From positions 2,229,501-2,293,500 of the forward strand of contig NZ_JAHBYN010000001.1 in the NCBI RefSeq assembly GCF_019635935.1: a stretch of DNA of 64,000 bases, read 5' to 3'. Positions within the stretch are counted from its first letter, which is position 1, and the number at the start of each line of letters is the position of its first letter. Origin of the DNA: Parvibaculum sp. Lineage in GTDB: Bacteria > Pseudomonadota > Alphaproteobacteria > Parvibaculales > Parvibaculaceae. This document shows, in pieces, positions 8,565 through 17,256 of this stretch. The translations under genes and the position numbers were made by a program. The notes under the pieces were generated by a model that had not been told where the DNA came from, searched no databases, and worked only from the letters and a program-made list of their open reading frames with translations.

Positions 8565-9983
8565 ATGAGTCAAGCCGCCAAAGCCGATCCGCGCGACTAC
8601 GCGATCAAGGACATCAATCTCGCCGATTGGGGCCGCAAGGAAATCGACATCGCCGAAACCGAAATGCCGGGCCTGATGGCGACGCGCGAGGAGTTCGGCG
8701 CGCAGAAGCCCTTGAAGGGTGCCCGCATCGCCGGCTCGCTGCACATGACGATCCAGACCGCCGTGCTGATCGAGACGCTGGCCGAGCTCGGCGCCGACAT
8801 CCGCTGGGCTTCCTGCAACATCTATTCGACGCAGGACCATGCCGCCGCCGCCATCGCCGCGCGCGGCATTCCGGTCTTTGCCATCAAGGGCGAAAGCCTT
8901 GAGGATTACTGGGAATACACCCACCGCATTTTCGAATGGTCGGATGGCGGCGCCCCCAACATGATCCTCGACGACGGCGGCGACGCGACGCTGCTGATCC
9001 ATCTCGGCAAGCGCGCCGAAGAAGGCGACGTCGCTTTCCTCGAAACGCCGGGCAACGAGGAAGAGGAAATCCTTTTCGCCGCTATCAAGCGCCGCCTCAA
9101 GCACAAGCCGGGCTTCTACAGCCAGATCGCCAAAAGCGTGCGCGGCGTGACGGAGGAAACCACCACCGGCGTCCACCGTCTTTATGAAATGCAGAAGAAG
9201 GGCACGCTGCTCTGGCCGGCGATCAACGTCAACGACAGCGTGACGAAGTCGAAATTCGACAATCTCTATGGCTGCCGCGAGTCGCTGGTCGACGGCATCC
9301 GCCGCGCCACCGACGTGATGATGTCGGGCAAGGTCGGCGTCGTCGCGGGCTTCGGCGACGTGGGCAAGGGTTCGGCCGCCTCACTGCGTCAGGCCGGCTG
9401 CCGCGTCATCGTCACCGAAATCGATCCCATCTGCGCGCTCCAGGCGGCGATGGAAGGCTATGAAGTGACGACGATGGACGAAGCCGCGCCCCGCGGCGAC
9501 ATTTTCGTGACCACGACCGGCAATGTCGACGTCATCACCGTCGATCACATGCGCGCCATGAAGCACCGCGCCATCGTCTGCAACATCGGTCACTTCGACA
9601 GCGAGATCCAGATCGGCGGTCTGCGCAATCTCAAATGGCACAACGTCAAGCCGCAGGTCGACGAGATCGAGTTCCAGGACGGCAAGCGCATCATCCTGCT
9701 CGCCGAGGGCCGCCTCGTGAATCTCGGCTGCGGCACCGGTCATCCGAGCTTCGTGATGTCGGCCTCCTTCACCAACCAGACGCTGGCCCAGATCGAACTC
9801 TGGACGAAGCCGGACGACTACGAGAAGAAGGTCTATGTGCTGAAGAAGGAGCTCGACGAAAAGGTCGCGCGCCTGCATCTCGCCAAGATCGGCGTGAAGC
9901 TCGAAACGCTGAACAAGAAGCAGGCCGACTATATCGGCGTCTCCGCCGAAGGCCCCTTCAAGCCCGAGACCTACCGCTACTGA
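8565..9983 (+). CDS. ahcY: Adenosylhomocysteinase
   Basis: Hydrolyses S-adenosylhomocysteine to adenosine and homocysteine, removing the inhibitory by-product of methylation. At 472 aa it matches the bacterial long form. The NAD-binding glycine motif GFGDVGKG is near residue 262, and the family C terminus KPETYRY is intact. Start ATG behind AAAGGAG. It has its own promoter and operator and an intrinsic terminator, so it is a single-gene unit. The gene often neighbours divL in Alphaproteobacteria. Confidence 0.98.
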   Translation: MSQAAKADPRDYAIKDINLADWGRKEIDIAETEMPGLMATREEFGAQKPLKGARIAGSLHMTIQTAVLIETLAELGADIRWASCNIYSTQDHAAAAIAARGIPVFAIKGESLEDYWEYTHRIFEWSDGGAPNMILDDGGDATLLIHLGKRAEEGDVAFLETPGNEEEEILFAAIKRRLKHKPGFYSQIAKSVRGVTEETTTGVHRLYEMQKKGTLLWPAINVNDSVTKSKFDNLYGCRESLVDGIRRATDVMMSGKVGVVAGFGDVGKGSAASLRQAGCRVIVTEIDPICALQAAMEGYEVTTMDEAAPRGDIFVTTTGNVDVITVDHMRAMKHRAIVCNIGHFDSEIQIGGLRNLKWHNVKPQVDEIEFQDGKRIILLAEGRLVNLGCGTGHPSFVMSASFTNQTLAQIELWTKPDDYEKKVYVLKKELDEKVARLHLAKIGVKLETLNKKQADYIGVSAEGPFKPETYRY

Positions 9984-10008
9984 TCGGCGGCCTCGCGCAA
10001 ACGAAAAG

Positions 10009-10037
10009 AAAGCCCGGCGGAAACGCCGGGCTTTTTT
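10009..10037 (+). terminator. Intrinsic terminator of ahcY
   Basis: Eleven-base-pair stem AAAGCCCGGCG/CGCCGGGCTTT with a GAAA tetraloop and a six-T tail, 26 bp after the ahcY stop. Confidence 0.93.
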
Positions 10038-10149
10038 CTGTCTTTGCCTTTTTACCCGGCCCCGCTTTCACCCCGGAGTCGCCAATGGTGTAGTATCTGG
10101 CGGGGTCAGGTGATTTGCGTCCGCGCCCACGAAACGGGGGCGGAGCGCG

Positions 10150-12747
10150 ATGGGGATTTGCGTGATGAAGGCGGCCGGAAGCCGGAATTTGACGAGAACC
10201 TTGCGTGCCGCCGCCGCGCCGTCCGCCCTGCTTGCGCCCCTGTTCTGGCCGGCCGCCGCCACCGCGCAGGAAATCGTGCCGAAAGGCCTGATGGACCGTC
10301 TGGTCGCCATCGGCCTGCCGCCCGAGGCCGCGGCCGATCCCGCCGTCGCCGCCGCCTATGCCGTTGCCGCCGGCATCGCCTTTGCGGGCGCTCTGGCCGG
10401 CATTGTCGGTCTGCGCTCGGCCCGTGCCGCGCGCCGCGTGGCGCTCGCGCGCGAGGCGGGCCTCGGTGCCCTCGAAGCCCGGCTCGACGAGGCCGAAGCG
10501 ATCCTCGCCGCCGAGCCCGACGCCGTTTTCATCTGGACGCCGGAGAGCCTGCGCGCCTCCCCCGGCACCTTTCAGGCCCGCCCCCGCATCGTCGGTTCGA
10601 CGGCGACGCTGGTCGATCCCTCTTCGGGCGATCTCGATTTCAGCTATCTGCTGACCCGGCTCGAACCTGAAAATGCCGGCCGCCTCAACACCGCCGTCCA
10701 GCGCTTGCGCACGCGCGGCGCCCGCTTTTCGCTGCATGTGCAATCGGTCGACGGCCGCACCTTCGAGGCCGAGGGCCGCCCGGCCGGCGCCCTTGCGGTG
10801 CTCTGGCTGCGCGACGTCACCGGCGAACGCGCCGAGGTCTCGCGCCTGAAGGATCGCCTGCGCGCCACCGAGGCCGCGCGCGCCCGCTTCGAGGAACAAT
10901 TGATGACGGCGCCGTTGCCGGCCTGGCGCCGCGATGGCGAAGGCAAGCTTGCCTGGGTCAACACCGCCTATGCCGAAGCGGTCGATGCCGCCTCGCCGGA
11001 AGAGGCGGTGATGAAGGGCCTCGAACTTCTGAACGAGGAAACGCTCTCGGCGCTGCGCCGCGCGTTGTTCGACCGGGCCCGCGCCCGCGAGCGCAGCCAC
11101 GCCATCATGGCCGGCGAGCGCCGGGCGCTGGAAATCGTCGAACAGCGTGTCAGCGACGGCGTCGCCGGCGTCGCCGTCGATGTCTCGGCGCTCGACGCGG
11201 CCGAGGGCGAGCTTCGCCGTCACATCGAAAGCCATGCCGCGACGCTCGACCGCGTGACGACGGCGGTGGCGATCTGCGGGCCCGACAAGCGCCTCGCCTT
11301 CCACAACCGCGCCTTCGAAACGCTCTGGGGCCTCGATCCGCAATGGCTCGATCAGGGTCCGGCTGACGGCGAAATTCTCGACGAGCTGCGCGCCCGCCGC
11401 CGCCTGCCCGAACAGGCGAACTTCCAGGCCTGGAAGCAGGCGCGCATGGAGATCTACACCGCCCCCGATCCGATCGAGGAATACTGGCACCTGCCCGACG
11501 GCCGCACCGTCAAGATGGTCGGTCAGGCGCATCCCTTTGGCGGCGTCGTCTATCTCTATGAAAACGTCACCGAGCGTCTCAATCTCGAAAGCAGCTACAA
11601 CACGCTGGCGCGTGTGCAGCGCGAAACCATCGACAATCTCTATGAAGGCGTCGCGGTCTTCGGCTCCGACGGCCGCCTGAAACTTTCGAACCCCGCCTTC
11701 GCGCGCATCTGGAATTTCTCGCCCGCCGATCTCGAGGACGAGCCCCATGTCAACGATCTCGCCGAGATCGCCCGCGGGCTGATCGACGGCGTGCCGGAAG
11801 TGCCGGGCGTCATCGCCGCCATCACCAATGCGTCCGGCGCCCGCGCCCAGACGACCGGGCGTCTCCGGCGGCCGGACAACACCGTCATCGACTATGCGCA
11901 GGTGCCATTGCCCGACGGGGCGACGCTGGTGACATTCGTCGACGTCACGGATTCGATCCAGATCGAAAGCGCCCTGCGCGAACGCAACGACGCGCTCGAA
12001 ACCGCCGACCGGCTGAAATCGGAATTCATCAGCCACGTCTCCTATCAGTTGCGCACGCCGCTCACCAACATTCTCGGCTTCGGCGAAATTCTCGAAACCG
12101 AAATGTTCGGCACGCTCAACCCGCGCCAGCATGAATACATGCAAGGCATCCTCGAAAGTTCCGAAACGCTGATCGACGTCGTCAACGACATTCTCGATCT
12201 CGCGGTCATCGAGGCGGGCGCCATGACGCTCGATCTTTCCGATGTCGAATTGTCGGAGGTGATCTACGCGACGGAAGAATTCGCGCAGCGCCCGGCGCAG
12301 AAAAACAAGGTCGTGCTGAAAGTCGAATGCCCGAAGGACATCGGCATCGTCCGCGCCGACGAAAAGCGCATCAAGCAGATCATGATCAACCTGCTGTCCA
12401 ATGCGCTGGCCTTCACCAGCCCCGGCGACACCATCACCATCGGCGCCATGCGTTTTGAAAACTCGGTCGAGCTATTCGTCGCCGACACCGGCGACGGTAT
12501 CAAACCGGAATTCCAGTCCAACGTTTTTGACCGTTTCGAGGCGCACGGGTCGGGCGACCGCCGCCGCGGCGCCGGCCTCGGCCTCTCGCTGGTGCATTCA
12601 TTCGTCGAACTGCATGGCGGCTGGGTGACGCTCGAAAGCACACCCGGCATCGGCACCCGCGTCGCCTGCCACCTCCCGGTCCGCGCCGCACCGCCTGCCC
12701 GCGTCTCGCCCGCCCCCGACGCCCCGACACGGCTTGAGGTGGGGTAG
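10150..12747 (+). CDS. divL: DivL-type PAS sensor kinase with Tyr at the phospho-acceptor position
   Basis: 865 aa. It has an N-terminal hydrophobic signal/anchor (about 20-42), a second membrane helix (about 70-95), several PAS-type domains (about 110-610), a dimerisation/H-box helix and an ATPase domain with NLLSNAL, DTGDGI and GLGLSLV motifs. The H-box reads SYQLRTPLTN, so the residue normally His is Tyr632; a His (629) lies three residues earlier, out of register. Replacement of His by Tyr is the hallmark of DivL, which in Caulobacter controls CckA and the CtrA pathway. Position next to ahcY fits. Two starts (10150, 10165) are possible. Confidence 0.85.
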   Translation: MGICVMKAAGSRNLTRTLRAAAAPSALLAPLFWPAAATAQEIVPKGLMDRLVAIGLPPEAAADPAVAAAYAVAAGIAFAGALAGIVGLRSARAARRVALAREAGLGALEARLDEAEAILAAEPDAVFIWTPESLRASPGTFQARPRIVGSTATLVDPSSGDLDFSYLLTRLEPENAGRLNTAVQRLRTRGARFSLHVQSVDGRTFEAEGRPAGALAVLWLRDVTGERAEVSRLKDRLRATEAARARFEEQLMTAPLPAWRRDGEGKLAWVNTAYAEAVDAASPEEAVMKGLELLNEETLSALRRALFDRARARERSHAIMAGERRALEIVEQRVSDGVAGVAVDVSALDAAEGELRRHIESHAATLDRVTTAVAICGPDKRLAFHNRAFETLWGLDPQWLDQGPADGEILDELRARRRLPEQANFQAWKQARMEIYTAPDPIEEYWHLPDGRTVKMVGQAHPFGGVVYLYENVTERLNLESSYNTLARVQRETIDNLYEGVAVFGSDGRLKLSNPAFARIWNFSPADLEDEPHVNDLAEIARGLIDGVPEVPGVIAAITNASGARAQTTGRLRRPDNTVIDYAQVPLPDGATLVTFVDVTDSIQIESALRERNDALETADRLKSEFISHVSYQLRTPLTNILGFGEILETEMFGTLNPRQHEYMQGILESSETLIDVVNDILDLAVIEAGAMTLDLSDVELSEVIYATEEFAQRPAQKNKVVLKVECPKDIGIVRADEKRIKQIMINLLSNALAFTSPGDTITIGAMRFENSVELFVADTGDGIKPEFQSNVFDRFEAHGSGDRRRGAGLGLSLVHSFVELHGGWVTLESTPGIGTRVACHLPVRAAPPARVSPAPDAPTRLEVG

Positions 12748-12807
12748 GGAGCGGAGAGACGTCTGTAGACGGATAGAATTATTTTCGTCCACTCCCACAC
12801 TTTGTCT

Positions 12808-12828
12808 TTGCCGGGCTTGACCCGGCAA
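12808..12828. repeat. Short palindromic repeat (TTGCCGGG type)
   Basis: TTGCCGGG and CCCGGCAA around a 5-nt loop. Sequences of this type are common intergenic repeats in GC-rich Alphaproteobacteria. Confidence 0.6.
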
Positions 12829-12900
12829 TCCAGAAGCCGCGAGAGCGGCGTCTCTCTTCGCTAGAAGAGATGGAGGCAATACGGCAAACCAAGATAGAAG

Positions 12901-12985
12901 TGTCACCCCGACGAAAGCCGGGGTCCATCTGACTTTGAAGTGTGTGGGGCGCGGTCCATGGATCCCGGCTTTCGCCGGGATGACA
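12901..12985. repeat. Inverted pair of REP-like elements
   Basis: A copy of the element TGTCACCCCGACGAAAGCC... (12901-12928) faces an inverted relative ending CCGGCTTTCGCCGGGATGAC (12965-12984), about 30 bp apart. Each arm is a hairpin and the pair can fold into a larger one. A further copy lies at 17187. The gap between divL and the next gene holds only these repeats. Confidence 0.75.
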
Positions 12986-12999
12986 TCCAAGGAGCGGCG

Positions 13000-13293
13000 T
13001 TACAAAAATATCCGGTAAGGCACGCTCGTTCCGTCCGGTTCCTTCACCTGGAATTCGGCGCCGCGTTCGGCCTCGCCGATCAGCGCTTCGTAAAGCCGGA
13101 GCGCGTTGCGGATCACCTCGGCGTAAGACGCGGCCTCGGTCTTGTCCTTCAATTGCTGCAATCGCTCCATCGCCTGTGGCGGCATTTCGAGCTGCACCCG
13201 CGTCGTCTCGCGTTCCGCCTCGCCATGCCGCCCGTGACGTCCATGCCGCCTTCCGCGCCGCGGCTTGCGATCCTCGTCCATCTCCGCGCTCAT
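13000..13293 (-). CDS. Small ribbon-helix-helix-like protein
   Basis: 97 aa. A basic His/Arg/Gly-rich N terminus (residues 1-25) is followed by a segment with the pattern of an RHH/CopG fold: a short strand (TRVQLEMPP) and two helices including SYAEVIRNALRLYEALI. The start is the ATG at 13291-13293, which overlaps the stop of the upstream gene by 4 bp (ATGA), so the two are translated together. Probably a DNA-binding regulator; the target is unknown and no toxin partner is obvious. Confidence 0.6.
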   Translation of the reverse strand: MSAEMDEDRKPRRGRRHGRHGRHGEAERETTRVQLEMPPQAMERLQQLKDKTEAASYAEVIRNALRLYEALIGEAERGAEFQVKEPDGTSVPYRIFL

Positions 13294-13631
13294 GCGTCGA
13301 ATTCCCTGCGATAGCGCCGCCGGCCCGGATACCGGCCACGCCGTCCGCGCGAAAGCAGCAGCAGCGCCGCCAGCACACCGAGCGTCGCCAGCGGATAGCT
13401 GATCGCCACCGACAGGGCCGCGACCACGGCAACAAGCGCGGCCAGTCCCCACAGCGCAGACCCGCCGCCGAAGCGCCGGCGCCAATGTCCGCTCTCCTCG
13501 CGCCAGCGCGCATGGCCATATTCGCAGCCGCGCTCGAATTCGTGCCTCAGCCGTTCGGCCATCGGAAATTCCTCGCCGACGCCGACCCGGTAGCGCGTCG
13601 CCGCGCTCTCCTCTTGCTGACGATCGTCCAT
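13290..13631 (-). CDS. Small membrane protein, unrecognised
   Basis: 113 aa from ATG 13629-13631. An acidic/basic soluble N-terminal half (about 55 residues) is followed by two closely spaced hydrophobic helices (about 58-75 and 78-95) and a basic RGRRGRYPGRRRYRR tail. This looks like a hairpin inner-membrane protein with both ends in the cytoplasm. It is translationally coupled to the RHH-like protein downstream. I do not recognise the family. Confidence 0.55.
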   Translation of the reverse strand: MDDRQQEESAATRYRVGVGEEFPMAERLRHEFERGCEYGHARWREESGHWRRRFGGGSALWGLAALVAVVAALSVAISYPLATLGVLAALLLLSRGRRGRYPGRRRYRREFDA

Positions 13632-13707
13632 GATCTCTCTCCCTGCGACTGTCTCGCAGCAAGATATAATCAAAATATCATCAACAATCAACCGAAAAAT
13701 ATATGGC

Positions 13708-14250
13708 CTATTCGGTGCGTTCCAGCACCGCGCAGGCGATGCGCGCGCCCGCGCCGCCGATCGGCTGGCTCGCATGGTCGTCGGCGCTTTCATGGATCAC
13801 GATGGCGCTGCCATCGGCATCGAACAGCGCGGCGCGATCGCCCGCGCCGTCGAAGCTGACCAGGCCTGAAAACATCTCGGCCTTTCCGGCGCCGTCCGCC
13901 GCCACATAAAGGTTCGGCAGGTCGCCGAAGTCGGGGCCATCCGGGTTGAGAAGCCCGTGCGGCGCCTTGTCGGCTTCATGCGCATGATTGATATGTCCGC
14001 CGGACGCCATGAACTTTTCGTCCGAGCAGTCGCCGGTGGCGTGGAAGTGAACCCCGTGCCAGCCGGGCGCCAGCCCCTCCACCTCGATCCGCAGCAGCAC
14101 GCCTGTCGGTCCCTCGCGAAGTACGGCCTCGCCGGCATCCGCGCCCTCATTGGTTTGGAACACGGCCCGGGCCTCCGGTGCGGCCCATGCGGCGCTCACG
14201 GGAAGCATCAGGGCCAGAAGCATGGCGGCGGCGAGCGGACGAACGGACAT
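13708..14250 (-). CDS. sodC: Superoxide dismutase [Cu-Zn], periplasmic
   Basis: Dismutates superoxide in the periplasm. 180 aa from the ATG at 14248-14250, which has GGAGG 5 bp upstream; the frame extends further but homologues start here. Signal peptide about residues 1-23 ending AAWA. Copper/zinc ligand motifs are seen: HVHFH-type sequence GVHFHATGDC, GGHINHAHE, NPDGPDFGDLPNL, and the C-terminal GGAGARIACAVL. The two cysteines of the conserved disulphide are present. Single gene. Confidence 0.92.
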   Translation of the reverse strand: MSVRPLAAAMLLALMLPVSAAWAAPEARAVFQTNEGADAGEAVLREGPTGVLLRIEVEGLAPGWHGVHFHATGDCSDEKFMASGGHINHAHEADKAPHGLLNPDGPDFGDLPNLYVAADGAGKAEMFSGLVSFDGAGDRAALFDADGSAIVIHESADDHASQPIGGAGARIACAVLERTE

Positions 14251-14361
14251 GGAAACCTCCGGAAATGTCGAAACAACGGTGCCCAAAAGATAGATCGCCC
14301 CGCCGGACCTGCCCACCGCCGCCTTCACAAAACCGTGACCCTGAAATCGGCGCTGGATACC

Positions 14362-14391
14362 GACTGACCGAAATGGTAAAAACGGTCAGTC
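14362..14391 (+). promoter_or_regulatory. Inverted-repeat operator, TetR-like
   Basis: GACTGACCG and its exact inverse complement CGGTCAGTC, separated by 12 bp, 41 bp upstream of the iorA start. GGTCAGTC-type half sites are typical of TetR-family operators. No TetR gene is adjacent. Confidence 0.55.
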
Positions 14392-14431
14392 AGGCCCGGA
14401 AACCGCCCCCGAATCCGCTGGAGGAACCCCC

Positions 14432-14899
14432 ATGTCCATCACGCTGCGCGTCAACGGCAAGGCTCATGCACTCGACATCGAGCCCGAAATGCCGCTCCTC
14501 TGGGCCCTTCGCGACGAATTGGGCATGACCGGCACCAAGTTCGGCTGCGGCGTCGCCGCCTGCGGCGCCTGCACGGTCCATGTCGACGGGGTTGCGATGC
14601 GAAGCTGCGTCACCCCGGTCGAGGCGGTCGACGGCGCGGAAATCACCACCATCGAAGGCCTTGCCGCCGTCTCGGGCGCGGCCGAGGGCATGCTGAGCGC
14701 GCTCCAGCAGGCCTGGATCGAGGCGCAGGTGCCGCAATGCGGCTATTGCCAGTCCGGCATGTTGATGGCCGTATCGGCGCTGATCGCCGAAAATCCTCAG
14801 CCCACGGATGAAGACATCGACGCGGCGATCACCAATGTCTGCCGCTGCGGCACTTATCCGCGCGTCCGCGCCGCCATCCGTTCCGTCACCGCCGCCTGA
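14432..14899 (+). CDS. iorA: (2Fe-2S) small subunit of a molybdenum hydroxylase (isoquinoline 1-oxidoreductase alpha-like)
   Basis: 155 aa with two iron-sulphur clusters: an N-terminal plant-ferredoxin-type site (GCGVAACGACTVH) and a C-terminal helical site (QCGYCQSGM and CRCGTYPR). This is the electron-transfer subunit of two-subunit xanthine oxidase-family enzymes in which FAD is absent. Strong GGAGGA site before ATG. The large subunit begins 14 bp downstream. Substrate unknown; the Ior name reflects architecture, not proof of isoquinoline oxidation. Confidence 0.85.
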   Translation: MSITLRVNGKAHALDIEPEMPLLWALRDELGMTGTKFGCGVAACGACTVHVDGVAMRSCVTPVEAVDGAEITTIEGLAAVSGAAEGMLSALQQAWIEAQVPQCGYCQSGMLMAVSALIAENPQPTDEDIDAAITNVCRCGTYPRVRAAIRSVTAA

Positions 14900-14913
14900 G
14901 GGAGAACAGCATC

Positions 14914-17169
14914 ATGGCCATCGAACTCAAAAAGCCCACACGCCGTCAATTGCTGGTCGCGGGCGGTCTCGCCGGCGGCGGTCTGCTGCTCGGCGTCGCC
15001 GTTTCCGGTCCCTCGCGCCGCGGCCTCGCCGACAAACTGGCGGCGGAAGGCGGCGAACGCTTTCTCACCGCCTGGCTGAAAATTTCCCCCGACAACATCG
15101 TCACGGTCTATGTGCCGCATGCCGACATGGGCCAGGGCCCGATCACCGCGCTTGCGATGATGGCGGCCGAAGAGCTCGAGGCCGACTGGTCGCTGGTCCG
15201 CGCCGAACAGGCCCCCGCCGAAAAGGCCTTCGCCAACGAGGCGCTGGGCAACCGCTTCCTCGCCGGCGATGCCGTGCCGCCGATGCTGAAAGGCGTCACC
15301 GCCGCGACCTGGACCAAAGTCGCGCAATTCATGAACCTGCAGATCACCGGCGGTTCGATGGCGGTGCGCTACACCGGCCATCACGGCATGCGCGTCACCG
15401 GTGCCGCCGCGAAAGACATGCTGGTCAAGGCCGCCGCCGCGCGCTGGAATTGTTCGCCGTCGGAATGCACGGCCGCGATGAGCATGGTCAAGGGCCCGGC
15501 CGGCCAGTCCGCCACCTATGGCGAGCTTGCGGCCGATGCGGCGGATTATTCGCCCTCGGCGCGGCCGAAGCTGAAAGCGAAAAAGGACTACACCATCGTC
15601 GGCACGGCGCGTCCCCGCTTCGACATCCCGTCCAAGGTCGACGGCACGGCCATGTATGGCGTCGATGCGCGCCCCGAAGGTCTGCTCTATGCGGCGGTCC
15701 ATCTCGGCCCGGTCTTCGGCAGCAGCGTCGCTTCATATGACGCGTCGGAAATCCTCGCCCGCCGCGGCGTCAAAAAAGTTGTCGAATTTCCCGGCGGCGT
15801 CGCCGTCATCGCCGACAATTACTGGCGTGCCAAGGAAGCCGCGCTTGCTCTCGACGTGACTTTCGACACCAAGGGCAATGAGGCGATCTCGTCGGAAACC
15901 ATCTTCGCCGCGCACGACGCGGCGCTTGACGCCGGCAAGAGCGACAAGGACTTCGAAACCGGCAACGCACCCCGCGCCTTCCAAACCGCCGCGCGCACCG
16001 TCGAGGCGTCCTACCGCGTGCCTTATCTGGCGCATGCCTGCATGGAGCCGATGAACTGCACCGTCTGGATCCGCGACGGCAAGGCCGATGTCTGGCTCGG
16101 CGTGCAGGACCCGCTCGGCGCCCGCGCCCGCATCGCCGAAGTCGCCGGCCTCGACTTCGACAACGTCACCATGCATCCGATGCTGCTCGGTGGCGGTTTC
16201 GGCCGCCGCATCCCGATCCGCGCCGGCTTCTTCGATTTCCCGAGCGAGATCGATTTCGCGGCGATGATCGCCAAGGAAGTCGACGCGCCGGTGAAGCTGA
16301 TCTACACCCGCGAAGACGACATCCAGCACGACGCCTACCGCATCGCCTCATCCTCGCGCCTGCGCGCCGCGCTCGACGAGAGCGGCTTCCCAACGGCTTG
16401 GGAAAACCGCTACGTCCACAAGGACGAGCCCGGCGAGGCCCCGCACATTCCTTATAATGTGCCCAACCAGTCGATCCGCTTTGTCGAGATCGACAATCCG
16501 GTGCCGCGCGGTCCCTGGCGCTCCGTCGCGCACACGCAGCACACCTTCTTCAACGAAAGCTTCGTCGACGAACTGGCGCATGAAGCGGGGCAGGACCCGT
16601 TCGAATATCGCCGCGCCATGCTGAAGGACCAGCCCCGTCATCTGGCGGTGCTGGAACTTGCGGCTGAAAAAGCCGGCTGGGGCCGCCCGCTCCCCGCCGG
16701 GCGCTCGCGCGGTATTGCGATCCAGCAAAGCTTCGGTTCGATCGTCGCCGAGGTTGCCGAAATCTCGATCGTCGAGCCCGGCGCGGTCAAGGTCCACCGC
16801 GTCACCGCCGCCGTCGATTGCGGCGAGGTGATCCATCCGGACACCGCCGCCCAGCAGGTCGAGAGCGCCATCATCTACGGCCTCACCGCCGCGCTCTTCG
16901 GCGAGATCAGCATCGAAGGCGGCGCCGTCGCGCAGACGAACTTCACCGACTACGAAATGCTGAAGCTCGCCGACACGCCCGCCATCGACGTCCACTTCAT
17001 CGAAAGCGGCGCCGCCATCGGCGGCCTCGGCGAGCCCGGCACGCCGCCCATCTCGGCCGCCGTCGCCAACGCGGTCTTCTCGCTCACCGGCCAGCGCATC
17101 CGCCAGCTGCCGCTGAAGAACCACAAACTCTCCCCCGCCTCCGGCCAGTTCGCGCAAGCGGCGGACTGA
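14914..17169 (+). CDS. iorB: Molybdopterin-binding large subunit (isoquinoline 1-oxidoreductase beta-like)
   Basis: 751 aa, xanthine dehydrogenase-family molybdenum subunit. The N terminus has a twin-arginine-like signal, TRRQLLVAGGLAGGGLLLG, so the enzyme is probably exported folded with its small subunit. Family motifs include LGGGFGRR and the C-terminal GGLGEPGTPP near the catalytic glutamate. This branch is usually membrane-attached and passes electrons to a cytochrome. No cytochrome or chaperone gene is next to it here, so accessory functions must be elsewhere. Confidence 0.87.
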   Translation: MAIELKKPTRRQLLVAGGLAGGGLLLGVAVSGPSRRGLADKLAAEGGERFLTAWLKISPDNIVTVYVPHADMGQGPITALAMMAAEELEADWSLVRAEQAPAEKAFANEALGNRFLAGDAVPPMLKGVTAATWTKVAQFMNLQITGGSMAVRYTGHHGMRVTGAAAKDMLVKAAAARWNCSPSECTAAMSMVKGPAGQSATYGELAADAADYSPSARPKLKAKKDYTIVGTARPRFDIPSKVDGTAMYGVDARPEGLLYAAVHLGPVFGSSVASYDASEILARRGVKKVVEFPGGVAVIADNYWRAKEAALALDVTFDTKGNEAISSETIFAAHDAALDAGKSDKDFETGNAPRAFQTAARTVEASYRVPYLAHACMEPMNCTVWIRDGKADVWLGVQDPLGARARIAEVAGLDFDNVTMHPMLLGGGFGRRIPIRAGFFDFPSEIDFAAMIAKEVDAPVKLIYTREDDIQHDAYRIASSSRLRAALDESGFPTAWENRYVHKDEPGEAPHIPYNVPNQSIRFVEIDNPVPRGPWRSVAHTQHTFFNESFVDELAHEAGQDPFEYRRAMLKDQPRHLAVLELAAEKAGWGRPLPAGRSRGIAIQQSFGSIVAEVAEISIVEPGAVKVHRVTAAVDCGEVIHPDTAAQQVESAIIYGLTAALFGEISIEGGAVAQTNFTDYEMLKLADTPAIDVHFIESGAAIGGLGEPGTPPISAAVANAVFSLTGQRIRQLPLKNHKLSPASGQFAQAAD

Positions 17170-17186
17170 CCGGCACCGGCAAACCC

Positions 17187-17215
17187 GTGTCACCCCGGCG
17201 AAAGCCGGGGTCCAT
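17187..17215. repeat. REP-like palindromic element
   Basis: One copy of the CACCCCGGCGAAAGCCGGGG hairpin in the gap between iorB and the SDR gene, nearly identical to the copy at 12901. A diverged relative is around 21196-21212. Confidence 0.75.
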
Positions 17216-17256
17216 AGGCGGCGCGGAAAAGTGATCCGCCAACGGAGGAACGCCCC

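Noticed and set aside
13000..13631. Toxin-antitoxin pair (RHH protein with partner)
   Set aside because: The partner is a two-helix membrane protein encoded upstream with no toxin-like motif; the RHH assignment alone is not enough.
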